Positions 46,401-54,199 of a DNA stretch of 64,000 nt are shown here, piece by piece (position 1 is the first letter of the stretch; each line of letters starts with the position of its first letter). The stretch is from positions 2,576,001-2,640,000 of the forward strand of contig OW028585.1 of NCBI GenBank assembly GCA_932294295.1, given 5' to 3'. The notes under the pieces are model-generated. The model searched no databases. It was not told the DNA's origin and worked only from the letters and a program-made list of their open reading frames with translations. The position numbers and the translations under genes are program-made. The DNA comes from Alitta virens. Its lineage: Eukaryota > Annelida > Polychaeta > Phyllodocida > Nereididae.

Positions 46401-47256
46401 TGTTCAATTATGAATGACCCGTCGGGGCCTCTTCACTATTTTAATGTATTCGACCAAGAAAGGCTCATGCACAACTAACCTTGGCAGTATTCACCTTAAT
46501 TCGGATTAAAATCCTTGGTTACAACTTCCAAAGTTTCTAAATTAAAGATTTAGGCATGATTGAACTTGTAACCATGGAGTATTACTGCAGTAAAGAAAGT
46601 AAACACATCGCTTGTTCACTGTTCAGGCGAGCTATTTATAGAACACAAAGCCTACACTTGAAAAAAAAAAAGATTTCTTAACCAGATTTGGTGGTGCAGT
46701 GCATAAGGCGCTCAACATTGTGAGTGATACTGTATTGACAGTGGATTGAATCCAGCTCAGAAATTCTTTTTTTTTTCGCAAAAAGAATCTTTAGTTATTC
46801 AGAAATAGCTATAATAATACCAACGCATTGTGTGGTGTTTTTCTTCATATTTAGTAGACATGCCACAGCAAGCCATGAAAATAGATAACATCATATTATT
46901 TGCCAGAATCTTTACTTTCATATTAGCATAATTTAAATGTGTGGTTATTTGTGGGTTTTTGCAGGGCCCCTGCCTTCCCCCAGCCAGTGTGACACTGATT
47001 GTACATGAAAGAACTTTTATTGCCCTGGGTACTTAATTGCTTAAAATGAGGATTTCAAAGTCAAACTCTGAAAACCTGTGAAATCTGAATAGAAACAGAC
47101 TTTCATTAGTGCATGCTCATGTTGCAAATTTTGAGTGTCCCCTTCTGGTTTAATTTCTACAAGGTACAAGGGAGAATCAATTTAATGTCTTATACGAAAA
47201 AAAATTTACACAAAATAACACATTTGAATTGTTGTATTACAGGAGAATTACCTTGA
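19341..47256 (+). CDS. Ankyrin-repeat/ZU5/UPA/CARD protein (CARD8/NLRP1-FIIND-like C-terminus)
   Basis: Proposed exons: 19341-19458, 23593-25633, 31405-31652, 31741-31797, 36014-36085, 37026-37920, 41813-41858, 42470-42530, 42732-42868 (alternative end 43009), 45632-45770, 47243-47256. From 31405 onward every junction is in phase. At least one exon is missing between the first two and probably one between the second and third, and the start codon was not found. Order: about 20 ankyrin repeats, short linker, ZU5, UPA, Ser/Gln/Ala linker, CARD. In animals ZU5-UPA modules can self-cleave between F and S (PIDD, CARD8, NLRP1); here QFSWYYVV occupies that place. CARDs recruit CARD adaptors or caspases in the cytosol. 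A cytosolic immune or death-signalling sensor is inferred. It could instead be an UNC5/ankyrin-like scaffold, but those carry a death domain rather than a CARD. Confidence 0.7.
19459..20329. other. Intronic sequence, possible LINE linker
   Basis: No exon recognised. The part after 20000 may belong to the LINE at 20330-20890, but reading frames are broken. Confidence 0.3.
20330..20890 (+). mobile_element. LINE reverse-transcriptase N-terminal fragment
   Basis: Broken frames give NNPKRLWS.VKSMHTDPSGI, KVELL, and IHKATGPDNVPCRLSKE. This is the standard region leading into the fingers of non-LTR reverse transcriptases (NPKxFWxY, then ATGPDxIP). It lies in an intron of the ANK gene, in the same orientation. 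Confidence 0.7.
20891..23592. other. Intronic sequence
   Basis: AT-rich, with an ATT microsatellite near 21495. No exon recognised, although one is expected from the phase mismatch of the neighbouring ankyrin exons. Confidence 0.35.
23593..25633 (+). CDS. ANK gene, large exon with about 20 ankyrin repeats
   Basis: The acceptor is TTTTGTTCTTTACTCAG and the donor CATGCTG|GTAAGG. It enters in phase 0 and leaves in phase 1, with 680 codons open. It starts DPDHGNLAVNRHGLSELHFS, followed by 33-residue ankyrin repeats of the form GADLEAKDxxGxTPLHYASQ then xGxLEAMQVLIEK, and ends GLAPLHHA. The repeats are almost identical in DNA as well as protein. Positions that vary are the residues before TPLH (KDG, KYG, EDG, NNG, GNG) and after HYAS (QEG, QNG, QER, QVG, RYG), which are the hairpin-tip and inner-helix surface residues that usually bind ligand. 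A five-repeat block (495 bp) occurs twice in a row. Long antisense ORFs over this exon are shadows. Confidence 0.9.
25634..26870. other. Intronic sequence
   Basis: AT-rich. A tRNA-A-box-like TCTAGTGGTAAGAG occurs at about 26815 without a convincing B box. No exon recognised. Confidence 0.35.
26872..27480. repeat. Tandem duplication, about 310-bp unit, diverged
   Basis: Two copies share GTGTGGTTTTCTG, TAGATCATTA.GATATG, a TTTTAACTT.AAACAA segment and TGTAAATG..ATCTTCCTC, with starts near 26872 and 27186. Non-coding and moderately diverged. Confidence 0.55.
27481..28098. other. Intronic sequence
   Basis: Nothing recognised. Confidence 0.3.
28099..28545. repeat. Tandem duplication, 231-bp unit, two copies
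   Basis: Copy starts at 28099 and 28330 share TTCAGGCTTTAT, AAGCTGTTTGATGAAGGTAA, TGTAGTACTACCCAGAG and CACGTAAACTTCCTAACATT. They are about 90% alike by eye, so the duplication is fairly recent. Confidence 0.8.
28546..31404. other. Intronic sequence
   Basis: No supportable exon. Phase argues that an exon leaving in phase 2 may lie between 25633 and 31405, but I did not find it. Confidence 0.35.
31405..31652 (+). CDS. ANK gene, ankyrin exon
   Basis: The donor is CACTG|GTATGA (phase 1 out). It encodes PLEHGCTIDAEDKRGRTPLH, HACLHGQTDSAKLLLEKGAS and VNSCDVQNYTPLSLAA, about two ankyrin repeats clearly diverged from the big array. The 5' edge is uncertain. The acceptor TATTCAG gives start 31405 in phase 2, while GGCTGGCAG gives start 31452 in phase 1, which would match the preceding donor but is a weaker site. 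Confidence 0.7.
31741..31797 (+). CDS. ANK gene, short exon completing an ankyrin repeat
   Basis: The acceptor is TTACTTCTCTTTCAG and the donor CAACTG|GTATGT. It is 57 nt, phase 1 in and out. It encodes LLKNGASSRISTLILPTT, the second helix and start of the loop of an ankyrin repeat. It follows the preceding exon after an 88-bp intron. Confidence 0.75.
31798..32620. repeat. Intronic repeats
   Basis: TATTAGTCCGATTTTCGTC occurs at 32023 and 32242, about 220 bp apart. TTTCATTTGATATA occurs three times near 32297, 32443 and 32523. A segment around 32090 (AAAATAGACCAAAT .. GGTTCTCC) resembles 58100-58160, so this is part of a dispersed family. Confidence 0.5.
32621..34674. other. Intronic sequence
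   Basis: No supported exon. A 50-nt candidate at 33257-33306 is discussed among the rejected items. Confidence 0.35.
34675..35790 (+). mobile_element. Decayed LINE with an inverted 5' segment
   Basis: From about 34880 the plus strand reads GPLLFIIYLNDLANTF-like sequence, the reverse-transcriptase segment after GVPQG. From 35270 it reads LQYSGLGVYYE, LHKLQK, EGAKYNSHTEPVFKSLGLLK and LNDTLRFQEFKFIYN, the typical LINE C-terminal region. Segment 34675-34790 is the reverse complement of 34852-34965, so the 5' end is repeated in inverted orientation. Many stops; inactive. Confidence 0.65.
36014..36085 (+). CDS. ANK gene, linker exon
   Basis: The acceptor is TATCCTGCAG and the donor CAAAG|GTAAGA. 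It is 72 nt, phase 1 in and out. It encodes IEVLKSRIHELSLLPKRQEL and then DDK, a charged, helix-prone linker between the ankyrin part and the ZU5 exon. Both junction phases match the flanking exons. Confidence 0.65.
36226..36945. mobile_element. Tigger/pogo-like non-autonomous DNA element
   Basis: The left end is CAGTCGACACTCGTTAATC. The right end, reverse-complemented, is CAGTCAACCCCCGTTAATC. TA dinucleotides flank both sides (36224-36225 and 36946-36947). The ends match the familiar Tigger-type terminus. The 720-bp interior has no transposase ORF. It ends 80 bp upstream of the ZU5-UPA exon, within the intron. Confidence 0.8.
37026..37920 (+). CDS. ANK gene, ZU5+UPA exon with F-S dipeptide
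   Basis: The acceptor is GGGTTGCTTTACAG and the donor GAGAG|GTATGT. It is phase 1 in and phase 2 out, with 298 full codons. Exon residues about 33-163 form the ZU5 domain (ISEDGGQIDLSDVTLNIPTK opens it). QFSWYYVVLV at about 153-162 closes it, with the F154-S155 pair encoded at 37484-37489. Residues about 165-298 form the UPA domain (CKFYAYFKEPEQPMLVFVQS .. NVSSYQLIDQELL .. DEKLCVIFMKER). In PIDD, CARD8 and NLRP1 the matching F-S bond is cut autocatalytically with help from an upstream histidine. H120 and H122 lie 34 and 32 residues before the F and could play that part. Domain assignment is from remembered family patterns. Confidence 0.8.
37921..38190. other. Intronic sequence
   Basis: Nothing recognised. 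Confidence 0.3.
38190..38480. repeat. Dispersed repeat, family member
   Basis: GCAGAACTGTAACACT.TTG, ACAGTCACATTGACATA and TTTGTCATAATATGTCTAA recur at 51150-51310, 54200-54420 and 54640-54900. Non-coding, unknown class. Confidence 0.55.
38500..38896 (-). mobile_element. LINE C-terminal remnant (one side of an interrupted element)
   Basis: The minus-strand ORF (38880-38512) reads DIYSDLIAMFYNATVPSVLM, YKLCRKIVDSS, DREHPLNGEYNMLPSGRKLK, VPRMRTQKFRNTFVLKSI and TMMNAC. This matches the C-terminal HPL..LPSGRR..P..RT.R..NSF pattern of a LINE clade. The reverse-transcriptase part of the same type of element resumes at 41090-40860, on the far side of the inserted terminal-inverted-repeat element. 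Confidence 0.8.
39977..40219 (+). CDS. Hypothetical protein of the inverted-repeat element, ORF 1
   Basis: An 80-residue ORF with a CYCKRF cysteine pair, SDPSACW and YCLICLIYDIA. It ends seven bases before the next ORF begins. It may be the 5' piece of a broken longer gene, since open but interrupted frames extend upstream to about 39744. No function recognised. Confidence 0.3.
   Translation: MKNLEAYLNEKCLTLDNSNSCYCKRFLTFSNTFSCFVTIDDKLDKNINKQIESDPSACWLTQNIEKYCLICLIYDIAQGI
40227..40775 (+). CDS. Hypothetical acidic protein of the inverted-repeat element, ORF 2
   Basis: A 182-residue ORF. The first half is basic and aromatic (SNTTRRFSFTGQCLVKDFVK). The middle is an acidic serine cluster (EVESDSDSENYSYSESDG). 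The end is GLPGVVRMKWTLYLLDKC .. LRDCLVNFWSSQFD. It stops about 20 bases before the right inverted repeat begins. I do not recognise the family. The acidic Ser/Asp/Glu run is like casein-kinase-target regions seen in many nuclear proteins, which is only suggestive. Confidence 0.45.
   Translation: MTAFLYWFLSIALKSNTTRRFSFTGQCLVKDFVKKKAMTSFYFKVNSLEKCRNNYEQYVNRGIITAITSEYLSYAVRYIVDNTEVESDSDSENYSYSESDGNLEMDSVDGSYTSRVASVHNENFMSRINRHQGLPGVVRMKWTLYLLDKCEHKDHRSEQETSKDTFLTLRDCLVNFWSSQFD
40860..41090 (-). mobile_element. LINE reverse-transcriptase remnant (other side of the interrupted element)
   Basis: The minus strand reads KYADDTVILGLLCNDNDTEY, LVKNMCEQNFMNQNISKTKE and KTWDLRKSSLP. This is the catalytic YADD box followed by the KTKE..D.RK motif of LINE reverse transcriptases. 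It ends at the inverted-repeat element. Compared with intact elements, roughly 50 residues are missing before the C-terminal piece at 38880. Confidence 0.8.
41091..41812. other. Intronic sequence
   Basis: No exon recognised apart from the acceptor at its end. Confidence 0.3.
41813..41858 (+). CDS. ANK gene, 46-nt linker exon
   Basis: The acceptor is ATACTTTATTTTCAG and the donor AAATGCT|GTAAGT, both strong. It is phase 2 in and phase 0 out, matching the ZU5-UPA exon before it and the exon at 42470 after it. It encodes QTNIAQSATSASQNA, a flexible Ser/Gln/Ala/Thr linker between UPA and CARD. Confidence 0.7.
41859..42469. other. Intronic sequence
   Basis: GATTCA-type short repeats lie at about 41926-41950, possibly the reversed tail of a retroposon. 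No exon. Confidence 0.35.
42470..42530 (+). CDS. ANK gene, linker exon with GC donor
   Basis: The acceptor is CATAATTTCAG; the donor is ACGTCAG|GCAAGT, a consensus GC-AG donor. It is 61 nt, phase 0 in and phase 1 out, which fits both neighbours. It encodes VMQCTHIIGSQDMPQMQGTS. With no GT donor nearby in frame, the GC site is needed to reach the CARD exon. Confidence 0.65.
42732..42868 (+). CDS. ANK gene, CARD exon 1
   Basis: The acceptor is TTTTGCCTTTATGTAG, phase 1 in. It encodes SMEKWTTCLDKMQTTFVNYL, LEVGGLLDVCLSKG and ILTHEQLETVK, helices 1-3 of a CARD. The donor CAAG|GCAAGA at 42869 (GC type, phase 0) joins to AQKTSYDKGRTF in the next exon and restores an uninterrupted CARD. A GT donor 141 bp downstream (ACA|GTATGC at 43010) is also in phase 0 with an open frame. 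Its use would insert 47 residues in the middle of the CARD. Confidence 0.75.
43010..43370. other. Intronic sequence
   Basis: Nothing recognised. Confidence 0.3.
43376..43500. repeat. Truncated hairpin repeat
   Basis: TGTGGTTCAGAGCC..AACTTCATGAGTGATGAGG and TTGGGCT..CCCAC..GTCCC match the left half of the hairpin repeat at 12050-12160. GCTCTGAACCAC at about 43478 is its inverted end. Confidence 0.5.
43501..45631. other. Intronic sequence
   Basis: A 15-base C run lies near 44120. A weak tRNA-like A box (GTGGCTGAGTTGTCTAAAAC) lies near 45219. No exon recognised. Confidence 0.35.
45632..45770 (+). CDS. ANK gene, CARD exon 2
   Basis: The acceptor is AATTATTTATTTCAG and the donor CTTAG|GTAACT. 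It is 139 nt, phase 0 in and phase 1 out. It encodes AQKTSYDKGRTFCDVLRKI, TYNYPLFLVELNKIRPDLA and KQMKEYL, helices 4-6 of the CARD, joining in frame to ..HEQLETVK. Confidence 0.75.
45771..47242. other. Last intron of the ANK gene
   Basis: It contains a tRNA-like remnant at 46690-46760 and A/T homopolymers. No exon. Confidence 0.5.
46690..46760 (+). repeat. tRNA-like remnant
   Basis: GGTGGTGCAGTGCATAAGGC (A-box region) and GTGGATTGAATCCAGCTC (B-box and T-arm region) are spaced like a tRNA, with a T-arm stem. There is no clear acceptor stem. Likely a SINE head. Confidence 0.5.
47243..47256 (+). CDS. ANK gene, last coding exon (GELP and stop)
   Basis: The acceptor is TTGTTGTATTACAG, phase 1 in. 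The reading is G-E-L-P then TGA at 47254-47256, giving a C-terminus ..KEYLGELP just after the CARD. The 3' UTR follows, with a first AATAAA near 47589. A 108-residue ORF in another frame across this exon is a shadow. Confidence 0.6.
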
Positions 47257-49560
47257 AGAAGAATTTATCTCCTCCAAAGGAAGGTTCTGCAGGTCCTACT
47301 CAAAGAATGGCTTACAGTTGCAATGTATTACTTTCTCATGCAAAAATAAATTATGAAAAATTCCACTTGAAAGTAAGAGTCTTACAAAATGGCCCTATGC
47401 ATAGACAATGTTCATTGATGTTCACTATCATGTTTCCATTTTGTATATTACTTATCAGTAATAATATCAATTGCCATAGTTGTGATATCAAAGTCCTTGC
47501 AATTATACAAAATGTATACTTTTATAGATATATTGAATACTTTGCAAATGTATGACTAGAGTACCTATACAAAGTATACATATAAATATAAATAAATATA
47601 GATTTTATTAATTATGTGTTTAAAACTAAATTGAACTATGGAAATATTGTCCTATACAAGTTGTAGATATATTGTACAGAAGTTACTTGATTGTAATCTG
47701 TTTTTATATAAAGACACACTGTATCTGCCATTATACCCTGTTGTCATGAAATAATATGTCATATTCTTTTTGGTTGTCTGACAGACTTTTTAACTCTCAA
47801 GTTATACTATTGCAACACTGTTAAGTTTTTGTTGAACTTATGGAGTTTTAGCTAATGTTGTGATATCAAAACCTGTGCAATTATATGAAATTTATATTTT
47901 TATAGATATATTGAATACTTTGCGAATGTTTAGCTATTTACGTAATTATTGCACTCTAAGTAATCAGAATAGCTACCAAGAAAATTATTTATTTTGTATG
48001 CTAATGTGGGTCCTATGTTAATGTAATAATCATTGAACTAATTGGCTATCGCTTTATGATCTGTGATTTATGCTCAATTTAGTTGAAGTTGTTGACATTT
48101 TAAAAGATTCTTGTGGAACTCATTTGAGTTTTTGCCCATGAGACACTACACATCAACACAGCGTCAGATCTTGTTGTTGGAAATCGTTGAACTAATTTGA
48201 CTTACATTAATAACACATTATCAAACAAGCTCAGATTTTGACTGATACTAATATTGTATTTTCTTGTTGTGTTTCTAAATACAGAAACCGTTTAATGAAT
48301 ACCTTGGGATTTACAAAAACTGTTGTGCCTTGTAGATTATGTATATCATGATGTGTCCATTACGTTTGTGTATTTTATAAACTAAATGACCCTAGACTAA
48401 GTTTGTTCTATCAAAACTGTATGCTCAAAAAGTATTTTCTTTGTAATGTTTGTTTTCTTAATTAAATGCAGACACATCCTGTTGTAGCCATCTCTTCTAT
48501 GTTGACTCCACATCCAGGTTTCATTATAAGACTAAGTAAAGATATAAAAGTAAAAAAAGTATGTTTCTAGACCATTCACTCCAAATCAAATCAAAGATGC
48601 TGGGTTACCTCAGTTTATTCTTTTTAGAACCATCCACTCATCATTCCTTTGGCCCTTAGGCCTACCACCAATCATTCACCTCTGTTCCTCCTCCTCTTTA
48701 CACTTGCCCTTCTCTAGGCCAATCACATTCAAACCACTCAGCAGTGGATACCTCCCCTTTTCAGGAAATGCCCCCCCCCCCCCCATTTCCATTTTCCTGG
48801 GCTTTCATATTAAATGAAACTTGGTAGCTTGGCTTTACATTCTTGGGGTTGAGAGCTTCAATTTATTCATTGTACTTCTAATGAGTTCTGCCAGTGGGAA
48901 TGCTCCCTTGGAATACCTTCCACTAAGGATACCTATTGTACTGCTGACCGCCATTGTATTGAACCAACCTGCTCACCCCCATGGTAGGTGATGGCGAAGC
49001 TGACCAGATGCCTATTGTTCTATAAACCTCTTGGTTCAGCTTTTGAACTCAACCGGATTTTTCAGAGCTCAGAACTTACATTTAATTTGATTTATCAAAT
49101 CAAATTTTAAATAACAATTTCACTCTACAAGTACACAATTATATACTACTAATACATTTATATGCTGATTTACATATTTCACACTAATAATGCTATACAT
49201 TCATATTTCACTCATGCATCATTTTTACAACTGTATTGGCAAAGATAACCTGTTGTCAATGAAATCAAATGTCATTTATTTTTTGGTGGCCTGTAACCAA
49301 TAAAATGATATGATTATATATATCGTGCCTTTTAGATTATGTATCATGCCTTTTAGATGTGCCTTTTAGATATAAGTAAATGATGTGTATATTTAATTTG
49401 TATATTTCAAGGACAAAAACTAGATGGTTTTCTACATAACTGTAAATATCTGTGTATGTTCAAAAATTGTTATTTGTTCATAATTCTTTTCTAAGGAGAC
49501 ATAACATATTAGCTATGGTAGCCTGTTGTCAATAAATGATATGCATACTGAAAAGTAGTT
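47257..49560 (+). other. 3' UTR/downstream region with duplicated segments
   Basis: TATAGATATATTGAATACTT with its upstream TTGTGATATCAAA context occurs at 47470-47555 and again at 47850-47935. A segment with CTGTTGTCA.TGAAAT..AT and TGTCAT occurs near 47738, 49248 and 49521. AATAAA signals lie near 47589 and 49530. Which is used cannot be told. A poly-C tract is at about 48770. No other gene seen. Confidence 0.45.
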
Positions 49561-51149
49561 GTTTTTGCCATCAAACATCAAGCAGGTAATGTAATGCTTA
49601 CTTTTGAACATCCATGGTATTGCCATCACTCTTACGCTAAGTTGTTGGAAGTTTAGTAGTCTGGTTGAACTCATCAGAAACAAACTGGAAAGAATAAATT
49701 GGTAAGCTGTATCTTGACAAATATACTGAAAGCAAACAAAAATTTAACAATCAGAATACATAAACACAGTGGGGCCTATTTCAGTTATTTATTTATTCAT
49801 CAAAACATTTTATGCAGGCAAAAATCATTTTAAACAAAAGCTTTTTTTCAAAATGAACATGGTATAAAATAAATGCCTATATCAATTCATATAAGGGATG
49901 AGGTGGTTTTAAATTTTACGATTCATCATTAATTTCATCCCCAAAAAAGACATATTTGTAAATTTCTTACAATTTAATGGTATGGAATTTTGTCAATTTT
50001 TTTTTATGATATATATATATATATCATGAATACATGTATATTTAGCAAAATGAAGCATTTTTGCAAATTTGCAGGTAAAATTGAGATCTTAATTTCAACA
50101 AATCTGTTTTCCAGTGCTCTGCATTTTATTATATAAATTGTCAGGTTCATTGTTAAGTTTTTAAATAGCAAATATGCTGTTATAAAATGTTTTTGATTTA
50201 ATATATTCATTTAAAGACGAGAAGGTCAGTTTTCTATCAGAAAAAAATAGTTCCAAATGAGCACACATGTGGTGGTGCAATGCCCTCAATTTGTTAGTTC
50301 AAGTAAATCACAACAGATGGCGTCATGATAAGTGGCTCCGCCTAGCGTGTATTCCTCGATCTAATTTCTGTTACCCACAATGCCCTTTGAGAATAGAACC
50401 ATAGGATCTCTCCCAAAGGAGCAACCCAAATATAGCTCAGCTGAGCTGTCAGATTGTTTCTTGATTTTCCCTCCCAACCCAGCCCAAAGTAGATTTTATT
50501 TACTATTTCACTTGTATAATTATTTTGAAATTTAGATCTATCGGTCATAATTTTAAATATTAATGTATACAAAGTAACAAGAGGTTAATATTAGTAGATT
50601 ATTAACTGCAGTACCAACTTAATTGGCTCGCTATAGAAAAGACAAGGAAGATCAGATCAGACCAACACCAAGCTTCAAATTTGTTGCATTAAGAATGACC
50701 TACAGTGCTCATTTGTATGGTATAAAAATTAAATGCAAGAAAATTAGAGAAGAACTCTGCAGCACAATTGATAGAAAGATCGAGGAAACCTGATTGAATT
50801 ACTCATACCAAGAAAGATTTTTACTGGCTGGCCATTTGTTTTCAACAATGACCATCTTATATATCAAATCTTTAAAGAAAACAGAACAGCCTTAGGAAAT
50901 ATAAATCTCAGAAGTACTGACATTCCCTCCTCCAACCTCACTCTAGTAACAAATATGAGGCTGTGCTTCCTCAGTCATTGCACCTCACCTTTGGATAAAT
51001 TATCGGAAACAAATCTCCACAAATAATGGCTTCAGTAGACAATAAAAAACATAGGCTGCGCTGCAGCAAAACACTCAGTAAATCCCACAAAGCACACAGG
51101 CATCATTAAAACTGTCCAGTATTTGTCCGACAGGCAGGAGGGTGGGTGT
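49561..51149. other. Intergenic, unassigned
   Basis: No gene recognised. Short ORFs are AT-rich noise. Confidence 0.3.
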
Positions 51150-51310
51150 TACACTTTCATTTCCAGAGCAGAACTCTAACACACACTTTCATTTCCAGAG
51201 CTGAACCTTAACACGAACAATAACATTCTATATGGCCTACTGATGCCCTTTGATAGTCACAATGACTATGTTTTTTACAATTTGGAAAAATATTATTTCT
51301 TGAGTGTTCA
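51150..51310. repeat. Dispersed repeat, family member
   Basis: CACTTTCATTTCCAGAGC occurs twice in tandem here. CTTTTGATAGTCACA-type sequence continues as in 54200-54300. Same family as 38190-38480. Confidence 0.55.
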
Positions 51311-51644
51311 TATAGTGTTTGCGATGAACCGAAATGATTGCCACTTGGCTGCATAGCCTTTTACCAAGTCCTAATTTGAGTCCAAGATGTCCTATTTTTA
51401 GAACTCTTGAATTCTTCATTTGTTCATCATACATGTGCCGACAAATGTGAAAAATTAATAGCAGTTCATTCTGTTCAGAGTATAGTCAAGTATCAAACAT
51501 ATTGTATATCCTTTTCCTCCCACTTAATTCTTCTGTTTCAAAGATTTTATGAACAATAAGGAGTATTAAGTTCATTAGAACTGACAGCACAGTAGCAGGT
51601 CCCCTAAACTAACCTCTAACTAAGATTATTATTCCCAAACTAGC

Positions 51645-52280
51645 CGTATACGGGCTATGGCAATGCTTCCTAAGGAATATATAAGAAATTCAGCAACAAC
51701 ATTAGCCCACATAAAGATTTTGGGTATAATGTCATACAAAATAAACCTTTAAGATTTGTATTTACTTGTATTTAAATAAATAATGTCTAAATACAAATTA
51801 ATGCAAATCAGAAAGGTTTATTTTGTATGGAATGATACTCAACACACCCATTTTCATTGCTTTGTAAGTCAAAATATTTTTCGCACACTGATTACTTTTA
51901 GCTCGCAACTAAAGGAACTATACATTATCAATTGCCCTTCAACAGTTACTGAAATGTTGGGTTGCTGATTTGCATTATATCTATGGCATTAAAATTAGAT
52001 CTATATATATATTTTTTTTTATTACCAAACAATTTACAGGGGTATATTAATAAAGCAATAATAAGCATTGGAGTCAAGTGAATGTAATATAAGCCATTAT
52101 GGAACTAATTATTATGAAATAGCTCATTTTAAACAAAAACTTTGAACTTGGTTGAATATGGCAATACTATGTTAAAATATTTAATAATTATATGCACATG
52201 AATTACACAACATTTGTGGCTGTCATTGAAGGAAGCAACACATTTTATAGCATTTTTTCCAGATTTTCATTGACTTTGAA
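51645..52280. repeat. Left arm of a large inverted repeat
   Basis: It is the reverse complement of 55040-55650 through several blocks: AGAAATTCAGCAA.AA, the palindromic centre, CCCTTCA..AGTTACTGAA, GGAGTCAAGTGAA and TCATTGAAGGAAGCAACA-like sequence. Its own centre, near 51785, is an imperfect palindrome of about 60-bp arms (TACAAAATAAACCTT .. AAGGTTTATTTTGTA). Confidence 0.65.
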
Positions 52281-54190
52281 AAAAAAAAAAGGATAAAACA
52301 AATGTCAAACAAGCGCTTTACAAACTTATCAACTTATCATCTATGATTATTACCAATGAACTAAATTTCTACTTAAGTAGAACTCAAAAGGCTTTACTGG
52401 CTAAGGGACCAGTCACATCACAATGCTGTCAATTTCACAGACTTGGAAACTGTCATTCACTCAACAGGTTTTAGGACTGATCCCCTATACCATACCAGTT
52501 TAGATTTCTTAACAATCCAATATATTGAAAAAAATAGGAATTTTGGTATTCATAAAAATCTAAATTTCTGGTGTCTCATAAAATTTTAAATGGACTTTAA
52601 AAGTACCTTATTTAACATTATATCAGCTGCCTGCTGTCTTTTGAAACGACACAAAGGTTAAAAGTGATTCTGTCACTGTTTGGGTAATCCTGATTTACAA
52701 AGTGTAAAAAATTACAACCCCCATTCGTTATTTGAAAAAGCAAATACTTGTCAATTGGATTCTAGTCAAGTTTTCCACCCATTTTGGTTTTGAAAAAAAC
52801 AAAACACTGGTCTGTTCAACCCAAATTAGTCCATAAATTTCTTAGAGCAATGACTAAGACAAGTCTTCCAGCCAATGAGAGTGCTAGAGTCATAATATTA
52901 TGACATCATCTGGAGTTTAGTTTCAAATCTATAAAATTGACTGCCATGCTAATCCAAAGAATCACCAGAAAAATCCTTCACAATAGGATGGGGCAAACAA
53001 CAGCGTGATATAATTGCTGGCTCAGGTAAACTTGCTTTCAAGCTGGCCTAATACAGACTGAAGTAATAAAATTCAAAATAGTATACTTTAGTTTTATGGA
53101 GTATATTATTGATTCATTATTTTCCTATGTTTATTGCTTAACTGGTCAGTTTTACCAGGTACTGTTTTTTACATTTTTTAACGTTTATTGTTTTACTGCT
53201 CATCCTGCACAGCAGAGCTTTTGCTGTTTTTTTTTTTATGTAGGGGGCATCATTCTTGTTATTGCATTCTGCATCAATTAAATCAACAACTGACACCTAC
53301 AATTTTATTGTCATTTTATTTGATGAATGGCAAATATTTATGACAAGCAATATAGACATGACATATATATCGTTTTATAATATGTAGTTACATTTATTAT
53401 CAAATTGGACTTTTAAAAATAATGACGTAATAGTTTAGCGAACACGTTGCATATGAGTTGATATAAATAAATAGTGGAGGCCACATCATACTGTTGGCGA
53501 CTTGATTTGGGAAACATTTAAGTTGGCGACAGATTTTGGGTGAGTACTAATCCAGGTTTACTTACATGTGAAACTCGCACATCGACTCAAAGACTTTATT
53601 CATGCCTCTAGGGAAGTTTAGAGAGACCCTACACTATCGCTTTTTGTGCACTTAGCGGTTGCAGGAAACAATGACCAGTTGTTAATTTTCTTATTTGTGA
53701 TTGTGGTCATGACTATGATTTCATCCACATGTAGCTCCCAACATCCATAAGCCGGCAAGTAAGTGACTCGCCTCATTTATATTGGCTCTGCTAAATATCT
53801 ACCAGTAGCACATTTGACTCCTTTTTCATTGAAATTGACCAGTATAGCATAATATTCTCTCATCATCTTTTTGTTATATTGGATAGAAAGATGTTTGACC
53901 CAATTTCAAAGTCAAGTATAAAAACCAGAAATGGCTTAGAAAATTACTATAGATTTCTATTTGGATTTTGGTCTAATATTTGGAAGGCTCATAGCCTTTC
54001 TTGACAGGGCCAGAAAGGTTGTCTGAGACCCACTCTTTAGCAGCAGAGATACACACATTTGTACCAGCGTCCATGCACAGTGTTTCTGATCACATGTGCA
54101 TCATCTTTAATTTAATTGCACTGCATACCTCATTTCCTTTAAACTCATCCCAAATAAATCAACTTTATTTGCTGAATTACTGTTGCTACC
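52281..54190. other. Spacer between inverted arms
   Basis: No gene recognised. GGCGAC-containing sequence near 53495-53530 recalls an LTR edge but has no supporting primer-binding site or LTR pair. Confidence 0.3.
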
Positions 54191-54199
54191 CTGTGAGAC

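Noticed and set aside
47229..47555. 108-aa ORF after the last CARD intron
   Set aside because: The preceding exon's phase enters a different frame that stops after four codons. This ORF has no domain signal.
53490..53770. LTR retrotransposon edge suggested by GGCGAC words
   Set aside because: No paired LTR, primer-binding site or gag/pol reading found nearby.
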